A stretch of 64,000 bases of DNA from Bacillus sp. 1NLA3E. GTDB lineage: Bacteria > Bacillota > Bacilli > Bacillales > Cytobacillaceae. The position numbers were made by a program, and so were the translations under genes. The notes below the pieces were generated by a model. That model ran no database searches, was not told the DNA's origin, and saw only the letters and a program-made list of their open reading frames with translations. Below, in pieces: positions 8,441 through 16,762 of this stretch. The first letter of the stretch is position 1; the number at the start of each line of letters is the position of its first letter. Location: assembly GCF_000242895.2 (NCBI RefSeq), contig NC_021171.1, positions 716,001 through 780,000 of the forward strand, written 5' to 3'.

Positions 8441-10314
8441 GTGAAAAAAATAAAAATAAACCAGCTGGAGGACCTGGCTTTGGTCCTGGACGAGGCATGG
8501 GCATGGGGATGCCAGTTCAAAAAGCAAAAGACTTTAAAGGAACTTTAGGAAGGCTAATTGTCTATTTTAAACCGCAAAAATTACAATTACTAACTGTTTT
8601 TGTAGCGGCAATATTGAGTACTATTTTTATGATTGCTAGTCCTAAGGTTTTAGGGAAGGCGATTACCAAGCTGTTTGAAGGGATGATGATGAAATTCAAG
8701 GGCGTCCCTGGAGCAGAAGTGGACTTTAGTTATATTGGGAAGATCCTGTTAATTTTAATAGGCTTATATATTATCAGTTCATTATTCACCTACATTCAAC
8801 AGTATATAATGGCTGGAGTAGCACAAAAGGTCGTTTATAAGCTACGGGAAGAAGTTAACGAAAAGCTGGCGAAGCTCCCGTTAAAATATTATGATTCACG
8901 GACCCATGGTGAAACATTAAGCCGAATTACAAATGATATTGATAATATTAGTAACACATTGCAACAAAGTTTGACACAGATGATTACTTCGGTCATAACG
9001 ATTATTGGTGTCATTGTTATGATGCTAACAATCAGCCCATTATTAACCCTGATTTGTTTATTAACTTTGCCTTTATCCTTTGTTGGCACGATCCTAATTG
9101 CAAAACGTTCGCAAAAGTATTTTAAAGCACAGCAAAAAACTCTAGGCGAACTTAATGGGCATGTGGAAGAAATGTATACAGGTCATCCAATTGTAAAAGT
9201 ATTTGGTCGTGAGCAACAGTCGATTGATACCTTTACTGGAATCAATGATCACTTGTACGATTCTGGCTGGAAATCGCAGTTTATTTCCGGGGTGATTATG
9301 CCCGTAATGATGTTCATTAACAATATTAGCTTTGTACTAATTTGTGTCATTGGTGGTATTCTCGTTACGAAAAGAACAATTGAAATTGGTGATATTCAGG
9401 CGTTTATTCAATATGCACGCCAGTTCTCTCAACCGATTTCACAAACTGCTCAGATCGCGAATATTGTTCAATCGACAATCGCATCTGCTGAGCGTGTGTT
9501 TGAAATTTTAGACGAAGAAAATATCGTGGAGACAGGAAAATCAGACATGATCGAAAACCCAAAAGGAACTGTAACTTTTGAACATGTTGATTTTTCCTAT
9601 AAAAAAGATGCTCCTCTGATTGAAGACATGAATATTGCTGTAAAGCCGGGGCAAACAATTGCAATTGTTGGACCAACTGGCGCAGGTAAGACAACCTTGG
9701 TTAACCTATTAATGCGTTTCTATGAATTGGATGGCGGAAAAATCTCCATCGATGGAGTAGACATTACCAGCATGAAACATGAAACATTAAGGAGCATGTT
9801 CGGAATGGTGTTGCAGGATACGTGGTTATTTAACGGATCCATTCACGATAATATTGGCTACGGTCGAATCGGGGCAACCGATGAGGATATCTATGCAGCA
9901 GCGAGAGCGGCACATGCCGATCAGTTTATCCGGACTTTGCCGGAAGGCTATGATACTGTGTTAAACGAAGAGGCTTCAAATATCTCGCAAGGGCAAAAAC
10001 AATTATTAACAATTGCTCGCGCGATTTTGGCAAATCCAAAGATCTTAATTCTAGATGAAGCAACGAGTAGTGTGGATACCCGGACTGAAATTCAAATTCA
10101 ACATGCGATGGATGCGTTGATGGAGGGTAGAACCAGCTTTGTTATTGCCCATCGTTTGTCAACGATTCGTGAAGCGGACTTAATTCTAGTCATGAATCAA
10201 GGTAGTGTAATTGAGCAAGGAAGTCACGATGAACTATTAGAACAAAATGGCTTCTATGCTGATCTATACAACAGTCAATTCGCAACTGGAAACTTTGAAC
10301 CAGAATCTGCATAA
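8437..10314 (+). CDS. ABC exporter half-transporter, catalytic subunit
   Basis: Partner of the preceding gene, 625 aa. A Gly/Pro/Met-rich N-terminus (about residues 10-27) precedes six membrane helices. The ATPase domain has Walker A GPTGAGKTT and a canonical Walker B 'ILILDEATSSVD' with the catalytic Glu, but an altered signature, ISQGQKQ, in place of LSGGQ. This pattern is complementary to the first subunit: one consensus site (this Walker A/B with the partner's SGGQ) and one degenerate site. Family A repeat A3 follows and can act as the terminator. Confidence 0.92.
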   Translation: MSEKNKNKPAGGPGFGPGRGMGMGMPVQKAKDFKGTLGRLIVYFKPQKLQLLTVFVAAILSTIFMIASPKVLGKAITKLFEGMMMKFKGVPGAEVDFSYIGKILLILIGLYIISSLFTYIQQYIMAGVAQKVVYKLREEVNEKLAKLPLKYYDSRTHGETLSRITNDIDNISNTLQQSLTQMITSVITIIGVIVMMLTISPLLTLICLLTLPLSFVGTILIAKRSQKYFKAQQKTLGELNGHVEEMYTGHPIVKVFGREQQSIDTFTGINDHLYDSGWKSQFISGVIMPVMMFINNISFVLICVIGGILVTKRTIEIGDIQAFIQYARQFSQPISQTAQIANIVQSTIASAERVFEILDEENIVETGKSDMIENPKGTVTFEHVDFSYKKDAPLIEDMNIAVKPGQTIAIVGPTGAGKTTLVNLLMRFYELDGGKISIDGVDITSMKHETLRSMFGMVLQDTWLFNGSIHDNIGYGRIGATDEDIYAAARAAHADQFIRTLPEGYDTVLNEEASNISQGQKQLLTIARAILANPKILILDEATSSVDTRTEIQIQHAMDALMEGRTSFVIAHRLSTIREADLILVMNQGSVIEQGSHDELLEQNGFYADLYNSQFATGNFEPESA

Positions 10315-10321
10315 ATAAAAT

Positions 10322-10379
10322 GGTGCCTGACCCCCGGCATGGTAACGCGTTAAACCACCGGGGGTCAGGCACCGTTTTT
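10322..10379. repeat. Family A palindromic repeat, copy A3 (complete; possible terminator)
   Basis: Best-preserved copy. Arms GGTGCCTGACCCCCGG (10322-10337) and CCGGGGGTCAGGCACC (10358-10373) are perfect 16-bp inverted repeats, with an inner 'AACGCGTT' palindrome in the loop. The right arm is followed by GTTTTTT, so the element probably ends transcription of the exporter operon. Confidence 0.9.
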
Positions 10380-10574
10380 TACATTAACGCGGTAAATTGT
10401 TGGAACGTTGCATATTAATCTAAATATTCGATTAGTTTCTATTTGTTTGATAGATAGAATGAATTTTTATCCAGTAGTCTTTGCTTTATACTGAAAAAGA
10501 TCTCAAACTTGATTTGGCTTTACGCATTTACTTGAGAACACCTTGTGTTTTCTAGTGAATGGTAAAGTCCTTTT

Positions 10575-11465
10575 TCATGGTAAATGCAATTCAACTGCTT
10601 TTTCAATAAATAATTTTGAGATCATTGAAAGGGTTTTATTTTTATTAAAAACGAGGTAAAAATCTCTTTCATCGGAAAAATCCTCAATCTCGTACATATT
10701 AATCATATTGTTATTAGCATAATCCTTTGCCACAATTTCTGAAATAATTGAAATTCCTATATCTTCCATCACGAACTGGATTAAGCTCTGACTATCATCA
10801 GTGTGGGCGATTATATTCATTTGATCCTTTGAAATGTGATGTTTTTTCAGGAACTGTGCAAGCATACCATACGTTCCCGAATCGGAATTTCTCATTACGA
10901 ATGGATATTTTAAAATTTCCTGAATATTAACAGGTTTGTTGATTTCAACTTGTTTAGAAGTAATGAGGACCAACTTTTCTTTTAATAAAGGAATATAATG
11001 AAGCTTATCATTTTCGTATTTCCCTCCTAAAAGACCCATATCAACACTACCATTCAAAACTTTATCAGCAACGACTTTTGAAGGAGATTGGTTGATATAG
11101 AAGGTTACAGATGAATATTCTTCTCTGAACTGCTTTACCATCTTTGGTAAGATGAACTGCCCGGGTACGGAACTAGCCGCCATTCTAATAACTCCTCGGA
11201 ATTCTGTCATTCCTTGATTGAGATCCAGTAACGCTTGGTCCTTTAATAAAAGGATTTTTTGGGCCCAAAGGTATAGACGCTCTCCATGAGGGGTGAGAAT
11301 ATTTTCTCGCCCAACCCGATCAAAAAGCTTCACCTTTAGCATCTTTTCCAAAGATTGAATATGCGAACTTACTGTGGATTGACTTAAAAAAATATCTTCA
11401 GCAGCTTTAGAGAAGCTTTTATGTTCAACTACTTTTGTGAAAACATATAGTTGGTGAAAATCCAT
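10575..11465 (-). CDS. LysR-family transcriptional regulator
   Basis: The 296-aa product has an N-terminal helix-turn-helix ('SFSKAAEDIFLSQSTVSSHI', residues 17-36) and a C-terminal effector domain. The stretch 'GVIRMAASSVPGQFILP' after the linker resembles the LysR subgroup often named selenium metabolism-associated. That similarity is from memory and unverified. The mRNA has GGGGGC before the ATG at 11465. The gene is divergent from the Ydj/Ynj-like unit, so it is the probable activator of that unit. Confidence 0.88.
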   Translation of the reverse strand: MDFHQLYVFTKVVEHKSFSKAAEDIFLSQSTVSSHIQSLEKMLKVKLFDRVGRENILTPHGERLYLWAQKILLLKDQALLDLNQGMTEFRGVIRMAASSVPGQFILPKMVKQFREEYSSVTFYINQSPSKVVADKVLNGSVDMGLLGGKYENDKLHYIPLLKEKLVLITSKQVEINKPVNIQEILKYPFVMRNSDSGTYGMLAQFLKKHHISKDQMNIIAHTDDSQSLIQFVMEDIGISIISEIVAKDYANNNMINMYEIEDFSDERDFYLVFNKNKTLSMISKLFIEKAVELHLP

Positions 11466-11512
11466 TTGATAGCCCCCTTCTTATCGGAAAAATCGATGAA
11501 ATATAATAGATG

Positions 11513-11537
11513 TTATATATAAATTGAATTTATATAA
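11513..11537. promoter_or_regulatory. AT-rich inverted repeat between divergent genes
   Basis: The arms TTATATATAAATT and AATTTATATAA face each other around a central G, with a two-base insertion in the left arm. It lies 48 bp from the LysR start and 88 bp from the lipoprotein gene, as expected of a LysR operator. Assignment is positional only. Confidence 0.45.
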
Positions 11538-11624
11538 GAATACCATTCCATTATACTGAAAAGGAAGCATGTTTTTAGACAGATTTCGACATTAAGAAAC
11601 TAAACTTTCGGGGGATAAATAACA

Positions 11625-12353
11625 ATGAAACGAAAACAACCAACTCTTTTCAAACTATTTATGGTCATAACTCTATCATTTTTAGTACTGGCGGCGTGTT
11701 CATCTAATTCTGATAAGTCAAAATCAGATACTTCAAAATCACAAAAAGATGAGAAAAAAGTAGCAGAAACAAAAATGGATGTAACGAAAGGGAATCCAAT
11801 TTTTGTTGATAAAAAGAATAAAGTTGTTAAGGTTTATGCCACTGTTAATGGCAAATATTTAGTTAGCCCAACTCGTCACGGGTTAAACTGGGTTGATGGA
11901 AACTACGGAGATCAATCAGTACTACAAGCTTACGCGAGCCCACTTAAATTTAACGAAGCATTAGTAGAAATCGGTGGCGTACCGGCTGTTGAAAAAGGCG
12001 GCGACGTAACGAAAGAGTTCAATGAAACTGCAGATGGTAAGTTCATTAAAGGGGACGAGGTTGCTGTTTCAATTACATGGGAAAATGCAAAAAAGGATTA
12101 CAATATCAATGATGTCATGGTCGATTCTACTGGGAAAAAATTAGAATACCATTTCGGTGGTAACTACGATACTCAAGAAGCTAAAAATACTGGTTGTTAT
12201 ATGTGTTTTGATAGCTGTCCTGCAGGGATTACGAGTAATGCAGCCCATCCAGTTGGAACTTTTGAAGGCGGCAAAGCAGAATTTCACGGAAACCCAGATG
12301 TGCTACCTGCTGATGGTACACCTGTCGTTTTAACTTATTCAATCGTTAAGTAA
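11625..12353 (+). CDS. YdjY-like Cys-motif lipoprotein
   Basis: Secreted, membrane-anchored protein of 242 aa. The signal peptide ends in a lipobox with Cys25 (VLAAC), followed by a Ser/Lys-rich linker. The C-terminal half carries three closely spaced cysteines (C191, C194, C198 in 'GCYMCFDSC') followed by PAG and a His-Pro. This is like E. coli YdjY, annotated as a putative Fe-S protein. A metal or Fe-S centre outside the cell is possible but unproven. It is the first gene of a long unit. The next gene starts 15 bases later. Substrate or redox role unknown. Confidence 0.7.
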   Translation: MKRKQPTLFKLFMVITLSFLVLAACSSNSDKSKSDTSKSQKDEKKVAETKMDVTKGNPIFVDKKNKVVKVYATVNGKYLVSPTRHGLNWVDGNYGDQSVLQAYASPLKFNEALVEIGGVPAVEKGGDVTKEFNETADGKFIKGDEVAVSITWENAKKDYNINDVMVDSTGKKLEYHFGGNYDTQEAKNTGCYMCFDSCPAGITSNAAHPVGTFEGGKAEFHGNPDVLPADGTPVVLTYSIVK

Positions 12354-12368
12354 AAAGGCGGGGATTAC

Positions 12369-13541
12369 ATGAAACAAGTTATACGAGGAACAATCCATTT
12401 TTTGTCAGCAATATTTTTATTTTTCATTGTAGGAATGGCATTATCTCTACTACTAATTCAAAATCAGTTCATAGATATGCGTTTTGACAGTGAATTTGTC
12501 ATTACGGTGATGACTGTTACAGGGATATGGTTTTTCTTCGCAAGGGTGTTCATGAATGCACACACCCTTGCTTTATGGGAAAAAAAGTGGATCAGTCTTC
12601 TTTTGGCTTTCGGCAGCTTAGCCTTGATTCTGATTATTACGATTCTTGAAGGTAGCATTTCCATTATGCCAGCCTATATGGCAAGAAAAGCGTTGTTTAT
12701 GGAAAACGCATTGACACTTAGTAATATGAATACGATTCTTATAGTGGGTTTGGTTATTGGTGCCTTAATGCTCATTATGTCCCACCGAAAACCGCTTTCG
12801 TTAAAAAAAGAAACGAAAATGGAGTGGAGTCGGCTCTCAAGAGGAAACCGGATTGGAATGATGTCACTATTTGCCTTGCTGGCAGTTTTTATTCTTGTCT
12901 ATATGGGGCAAGGCGGTATTCACGCTGCGATTAACCATTCGGTGGTATATTTAAAAAATGCTGATGTGGAAGGGTTCCGCGACTATTTGCTATCATTTGG
13001 ACCGTTGGCTGCTGTAGTATCTGGGTTATTGATGGTTTTTCAATCCGTCGTTGCACCACTTCCAGCGTTTGTCATTACCTTTGCAAATGGCCTGCTATTT
13101 GGCTGGTTCTTCGGGGCAATCCTTTCCTGGAGTAGCGCCATGCTTGGTGCAGTCATTTGTTTTTACTTGGCTAAATTTTTAGGAAGACCAGTAGTGGAGA
13201 AAATCGTTACAAAAAAAGCTTTGGAGTGGTGGGACCAATTTTTCGCTAAGTATGGGAAACATTCGGTTTTTATCGCCAGACTTGTACCGATTGTTTCGTT
13301 TGACTTAGTTAGCTATGCTGCCGGCGTAACTTCAGTTTCATTTTGGGAGTTTTTCTGGGCAACAGGTCTCGGTCAACTTCCAGCAACAATCCTTTACTCT
13401 TTCCTAGGTCAGAATGCAACCAACACCGTAAAAATCCTATTCTTTTTGTTCACGATTGTAATCGCGTTGGCAGTTATTGGGATGTTACTACGTCCTAAGA
13501 TTCAACAGTTGATCAATAGGAAAAAGGGAGTAAAAAGGTAA
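12369..13541 (+). CDS. VTT/TVP38-TMEM64 family membrane protein (YdjX/YdjZ-like)
   Basis: Polytopic membrane protein of 390 aa. The first ~150 residues hold four hydrophobic helices not typical of the short YdjX/YdjZ proteins. The C-terminal VTT (SNARE-associated) domain spans about 210-370, with the family features 'LPAFVITFANGLLFG', 'GAVICFYLAKFLGRP' and 'FIARLVPIVSFDLVSYAAG'. VTT proteins include lipid scramblases and DedA-type transporters, but no substrate can be read here. Its stop codon overlaps the next start by one base. Confidence 0.8.
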   Translation: MKQVIRGTIHFLSAIFLFFIVGMALSLLLIQNQFIDMRFDSEFVITVMTVTGIWFFFARVFMNAHTLALWEKKWISLLLAFGSLALILIITILEGSISIMPAYMARKALFMENALTLSNMNTILIVGLVIGALMLIMSHRKPLSLKKETKMEWSRLSRGNRIGMMSLFALLAVFILVYMGQGGIHAAINHSVVYLKNADVEGFRDYLLSFGPLAAVVSGLLMVFQSVVAPLPAFVITFANGLLFGWFFGAILSWSSAMLGAVICFYLAKFLGRPVVEKIVTKKALEWWDQFFAKYGKHSVFIARLVPIVSFDLVSYAAGVTSVSFWEFFWATGLGQLPATILYSFLGQNATNTVKILFFLFTIVIALAVIGMLLRPKIQQLINRKKGVKR

Positions 13542-14560
13542 TGAAATCATCCAAAGAACAAAAGGGAATACCTTTTCTTCAATTGGCAATTAGGATAACG
13601 ATTAGTTCCAGTTTAATGGTTTGGCTATTGAATAGGATACAATGGGACCAAGCTCTCCAGATAATGAAGGAGGGCTCCTTGGTTTATTTTGTGGCTGCGT
13701 TTATTGCTATTCAGCTTACGGTTGGATCAAGTGTATGGAAATGGCAGTTACTGGTCCATTCTTCTTTGCAAAAGACCGAGAGAAAAAATACGTCTTTGAC
13801 AAAATTGGGCCGATACTATTATATCGGTTTATTTTTCAATAATTTTCTACCCGGTAGCGTTGGTGGGGATGTTGTAAGAATTTTTTATTTAGGAAAAATT
13901 ATCGGAATCCCCCCGGCTGCTACTTCCGTTGCCTTTGAACGGCTGACAAGCGGTGCTGCTCTTACCGCAATTGTCCTCGTTTCAGCTTTATTCATGGAAA
14001 ATGTCAGACCATTCCTTTTATCTATTTACATCGTTACAGGCGCAGTTGTTGTTCTATTTGTTTTCATTGGATTTTGGATGAAAAAGGGGAACAAAAGTAA
14101 TGCTTTGATCTTAACAACAAGCGTTCCATCGAGTAAGTTCTCTATTTGGAAAAGCAAGGGTAAAAGTGCACTTGTTAAGATGGGAGAATCGGTTGGAAAT
14201 TATCGAAGTGAAAGCTGGAAATGGTGGGTGACCATCTTGGTCCTTTCAGCAATATTCCAGTTTGGGCTTGCATGGATTAATCAGTTATTATTTTTAGCGT
14301 TTGGCATTTCCATTCCTTGGGTTGAATTATTGGTGATCATTACGCTTATTTCGGTGATAACGATGTTGCCGGTAAGCTTAAATGGGATCGGTGTCCGTGA
14401 AGCAAGTTATGTGTTTTTCTTTAAAGAGCTCGGTGTTCCGGATGAACTTGCCGTTTCCGTTTCTTTGTTATTTTTCTTTCTCGTGACCCTTTCAAGTATT
14501 TTTGGCGGGGTATTTTGGCTATTTGAAAGGAGGAAGCGGTTTGAAGCTATCAGGCAATAG
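13541..14560 (+). CDS. Flippase-like membrane protein (UPF0104 / LPG-synthase TM family)
   Basis: Integral membrane protein of 339 aa with about eight helices and the motif 'FFNNFLPGSVGGDVVRIFYL' typical of lysylphosphatidylglycerol-synthase-TM/AglD-type proteins, followed by 'LPVSLNGIGVREASYVFFF'. Members move or flip lipid-linked substrates, so a lipid role is inferred. It overlaps the VTT gene by one base. Its 3' end overlaps the downstream selenoprotein gene by 20 bp, so all three are coupled. Confidence 0.8.
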   Translation: MKSSKEQKGIPFLQLAIRITISSSLMVWLLNRIQWDQALQIMKEGSLVYFVAAFIAIQLTVGSSVWKWQLLVHSSLQKTERKNTSLTKLGRYYYIGLFFNNFLPGSVGGDVVRIFYLGKIIGIPPAATSVAFERLTSGAALTAIVLVSALFMENVRPFLLSIYIVTGAVVVLFVFIGFWMKKGNKSNALILTTSVPSSKFSIWKSKGKSALVKMGESVGNYRSESWKWWVTILVLSAIFQFGLAWINQLLFLAFGISIPWVELLVIITLISVITMLPVSLNGIGVREASYVFFFKELGVPDELAVSVSLLFFFLVTLSSIFGGVFWLFERRKRFEAIRQ

Positions 14561-15293
14561 ATTGATTGAGTCAATTGTTACCCAACGAGCGAAACATATG
14601 GTAGATGCGATAAAAGGAGAAATCCCTTTTCATCCATTTAAAAAGTCGCCAAAGGATGCTGTTTTTGCTTTGATCACAACAGCTGGCGTTCATTTAAAAT
14701 CGCAGGAAATTTTCGACGTTGAAGCTGGAGACACAAGTGTTAGATTCATTCCTGCTAAAACAAATCAAGCGGATTTAATGATTAGCCATACACACTTTGA
14801 TCGAGCAGATGCCGATAAGGATATCAATTGCGTGTTCCCTTTATTTCGCCTTAGTGAATTAGCTGAAGAGGGTTTAATTGGTGGAGTGGCAGCAACCCAT
14901 TACGGCTTAATGGGATATATTACTGATCCCAAGTTGCTGATTGAAGAAACGATTCCCGCCATAATTAAGCAACTAAGAATGGACGGAACCGATGCAGTAA
15001 TTTTGAATCCTGGCTGATATATATGCCATCAATCCGTGGGATTGATTCAATATGCACTAGAGAAGGAAGGTATTCCAACGATTTCCATCTCACACTTAGT
15101 CGATCTAACCGAGAAAGTCAGGGTGCCAAGAGCACTGCATTTACGTTTTCCGCTTGGCCGTAGCTTTGGTAGGGCAGGAGAAGTAGACCTACAAAGGCAA
15201 ATCTTGCTTGACTGCATTCACTATTTGCAAGAGATCACCCAACCAGAAACGGTGGTCAAGCTTCCTCATAAATGGAAAGGAAGAAAGAGATAA
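14541..15293 (+). CDS. GrdB-family selenoprotein (in-frame TGA read as selenocysteine)
   Basis: Predicted 250-aa member of the glycine/sarcosine/betaine reductase selenoprotein B family. TTG 14541 has AAAGGAGG seven bases upstream. The frame is uninterrupted except for TGA at 15015-15017 (residue 159) and continues to TAA at 15293. Residues around the TGA read N-P-G-U-Y-I-C-H-Q-S, so Sec159 and Cys162 form a UxxC pair where non-selenium relatives are expected to have CxxC. Upstream, 'SHTHFDRADADKDINCVFP' is a conserved family stretch. Downstream, 'SVGLIQYALEKEGIPTISIS' continues the same domain. A SECIS-like hairpin follows the TGA. The protein is much shorter than classical GrdB (~430 aa), so it is unlikely to be a glycine reductase subunit. 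A thiol/selenol redox role is inferred. Confidence 0.85.
15018..15046 (+). promoter_or_regulatory. Candidate bacterial SECIS element
   Basis: Directly after the TGA, ATCAATCC (15028-15035) and GGATTGAT (15039-15046) form a perfect 8-bp stem closed by a GUG triloop. The loop begins 18 nt after the TGA, with G as first loop base. This agrees with the known bacterial SECIS rules: hairpin just downstream of UGA, short apical loop with an early G. It lies entirely inside the coding frame, as usual in bacteria. Confidence 0.8.
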
Positions 15294-15524
15294 TTGAAAC
15301 CGAAAACTGCTAAAACATGCCAGAAGGTTGTTTGGCATATTAGATGGATTCTTTTAGTTGCCTTAATGATTTTTAATCTAAATTCATTTTGTAAAGGTGT
15401 AAACTTTGAAGTGTATTTACCGTTTCATGGGTTTACCTTCGCATTGTACTTTTTCCTTGGATTAATTGAGGATTATTTTATGTGTAAATCCAGTTGTGGG
15501 TTAACCGAAAGGAGTAATAAATGA
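15294..15524 (+). CDS. Small membrane protein of unknown function
   Basis: 76 aa from a TTG at 15294, preceded by the purine-rich AAGGAAGAAAGAG. Two hydrophobic segments (about residues 15-31 and 43-60) and a short C-terminal tail with two cysteines, CKSSC. I do not recognise it. It starts right after the selenoprotein stop and its TGA overlaps the next start (ATGA), so it is embedded in the operon and probably real. It could be an accessory to the importer. Confidence 0.6.
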   Translation: MKPKTAKTCQKVVWHIRWILLVALMIFNLNSFCKGVNFEVYLPFHGFTFALYFFLGLIEDYFMCKSSCGLTERSNK

Positions 15525-16762
15525 GAATATCAAAAATTTTATTTGGAATCATGCTTGTTGTTAGTATTTTGTTAAGTGGATGTGCCTCATCAGATAAAAG
15601 CGAAAAGACTGCGACGAATGTTTTGGGGAATGATTGGAAAGAAATCCAAACAAATTCCAAAGGGAGCACGGTTAACTTTTATATGTGGGGCGGAGATGAA
15701 GGAATCAATCGCTATATTGATGAATGGGTAGCTCCAAAAATGAAAGAACAATATGGAATTAAAGTGAAACGCTATCCAATGGATGCGGCTGAATTTATTA
15801 ATAAACTAATCACTGAAAAGAAAGCAAATAAAAAGTCAGGTGAGATGGATGTTATCTGGGTTAATGGGGAGAATTTTAAAACGGCAAAACAGCAAGATCT
15901 TCTTCTAGGAAGAATCACTAATAAATTGCCTAATTTTAAAAACTATGTAGATGGCAGTAGTCCTAATGTTAACTATGATTTTGGGTTTCCAACGGGTGGG
16001 TATGAGGCCCCATGGGGAAAAGTTCAGTTTGTCTTTGCTTACGATTCAAGCAAAATCTCTAATCCACCTAAATCTATTGCCGAGTTGCAAATATGGATAA
16101 AAGACAATCCTGGTAAGTTTACCTATCCAGCTCCTCCTGACTTTACGGGAAGCGCTTTTATCCGTCATGTTTTAAATGAGAGCAGTGATCATTATTCCTC
16201 TTATTTGAAAAAATTCGACCAAACTCTAATGGAAAAGGATTCCGACAAGGTATGGAAAGAGTTAAATGAGATGGAGCCTTATCTATGGAAGGCTGGAAAA
16301 TCTTATCCACAATCACTTTCTCAGTTGGACCAGCTCTACAAAAATGGAGAGGTTTGGATGACAATGGGCTATGATGAAGCCGGTGCATCCAACTTAATCG
16401 CGAGTGGAGAATTTCCGAGTACGACGAAAACCTTTGTGCTAGAAAAAGGAACACTGTCAAATACTCATTTTCTAACCGTGCCATTTAACTCACCAAACCC
16501 TAGTGGTGCTTTGGTGCTTATTAATTATTTGTTATCTCCAGAGGCACAGTTAAAGAAAATGGATCTTCAATATTGGGGAGAGAATACCTCTTTGTCGGTA
16601 GACAAATTACCTGAGAACTATCGCAAGTCAATGAGTCAAATTGATCGGGGTCCTGCCACTTTACCGGAGGAAGAGCTAGCAAAGCATCGATTGCCTGAAA
16701 TAAGTGCAGAATATGTTCAAATGCTTGATCGGGGCTGGTTGACTCATGTTGCTAACGAGTAA
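15521..16762 (+). CDS. ABC transporter substrate-binding lipoprotein (YnjB-like)
   Basis: Extracellular solute receptor of 413 aa with lipobox LLSGC (Cys21). The mature part begins 'GSTVNFYMWGGDEGINRYID', typical of YnjB and related iron/spermidine/putrescine-type binding proteins of the PBP-II fold. It is followed by two permeases and an ATPase in the order of E. coli ynjBCD. The ligand is unknown. ATG 15521 overlaps the preceding stop, and the permease start lies inside its last 17 bases. Confidence 0.85.
   Translation: MRISKILFGIMLVVSILLSGCASSDKSEKTATNVLGNDWKEIQTNSKGSTVNFYMWGGDEGINRYIDEWVAPKMKEQYGIKVKRYPMDAAEFINKLITEKKANKKSGEMDVIWVNGENFKTAKQQDLLLGRITNKLPNFKNYVDGSSPNVNYDFGFPTGGYEAPWGKVQFVFAYDSSKISNPPKSIAELQIWIKDNPGKFTYPAPPDFTGSAFIRHVLNESSDHYSSYLKKFDQTLMEKDSDKVWKELNEMEPYLWKAGKSYPQSLSQLDQLYKNGEVWMTMGYDEAGASNLIASGEFPSTTKTFVLEKGTLSNTHFLTVPFNSPNPSGALVLINYLLSPEAQLKKMDLQYWGENTSLSVDKLPENYRKSMSQIDRGPATLPEEELAKHRLPEISAEYVQMLDRGWLTHVANE

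Noticed and set aside
14541..15017. GrdB-family gene as a pseudogene truncated by a nonsense mutation
   Set aside because: Both flanking parts keep family sequence in one frame, the stop is TGA at the expected Cys/Sec site, and a SECIS-like hairpin follows. Sec decoding explains all three; a random nonsense mutation does not.
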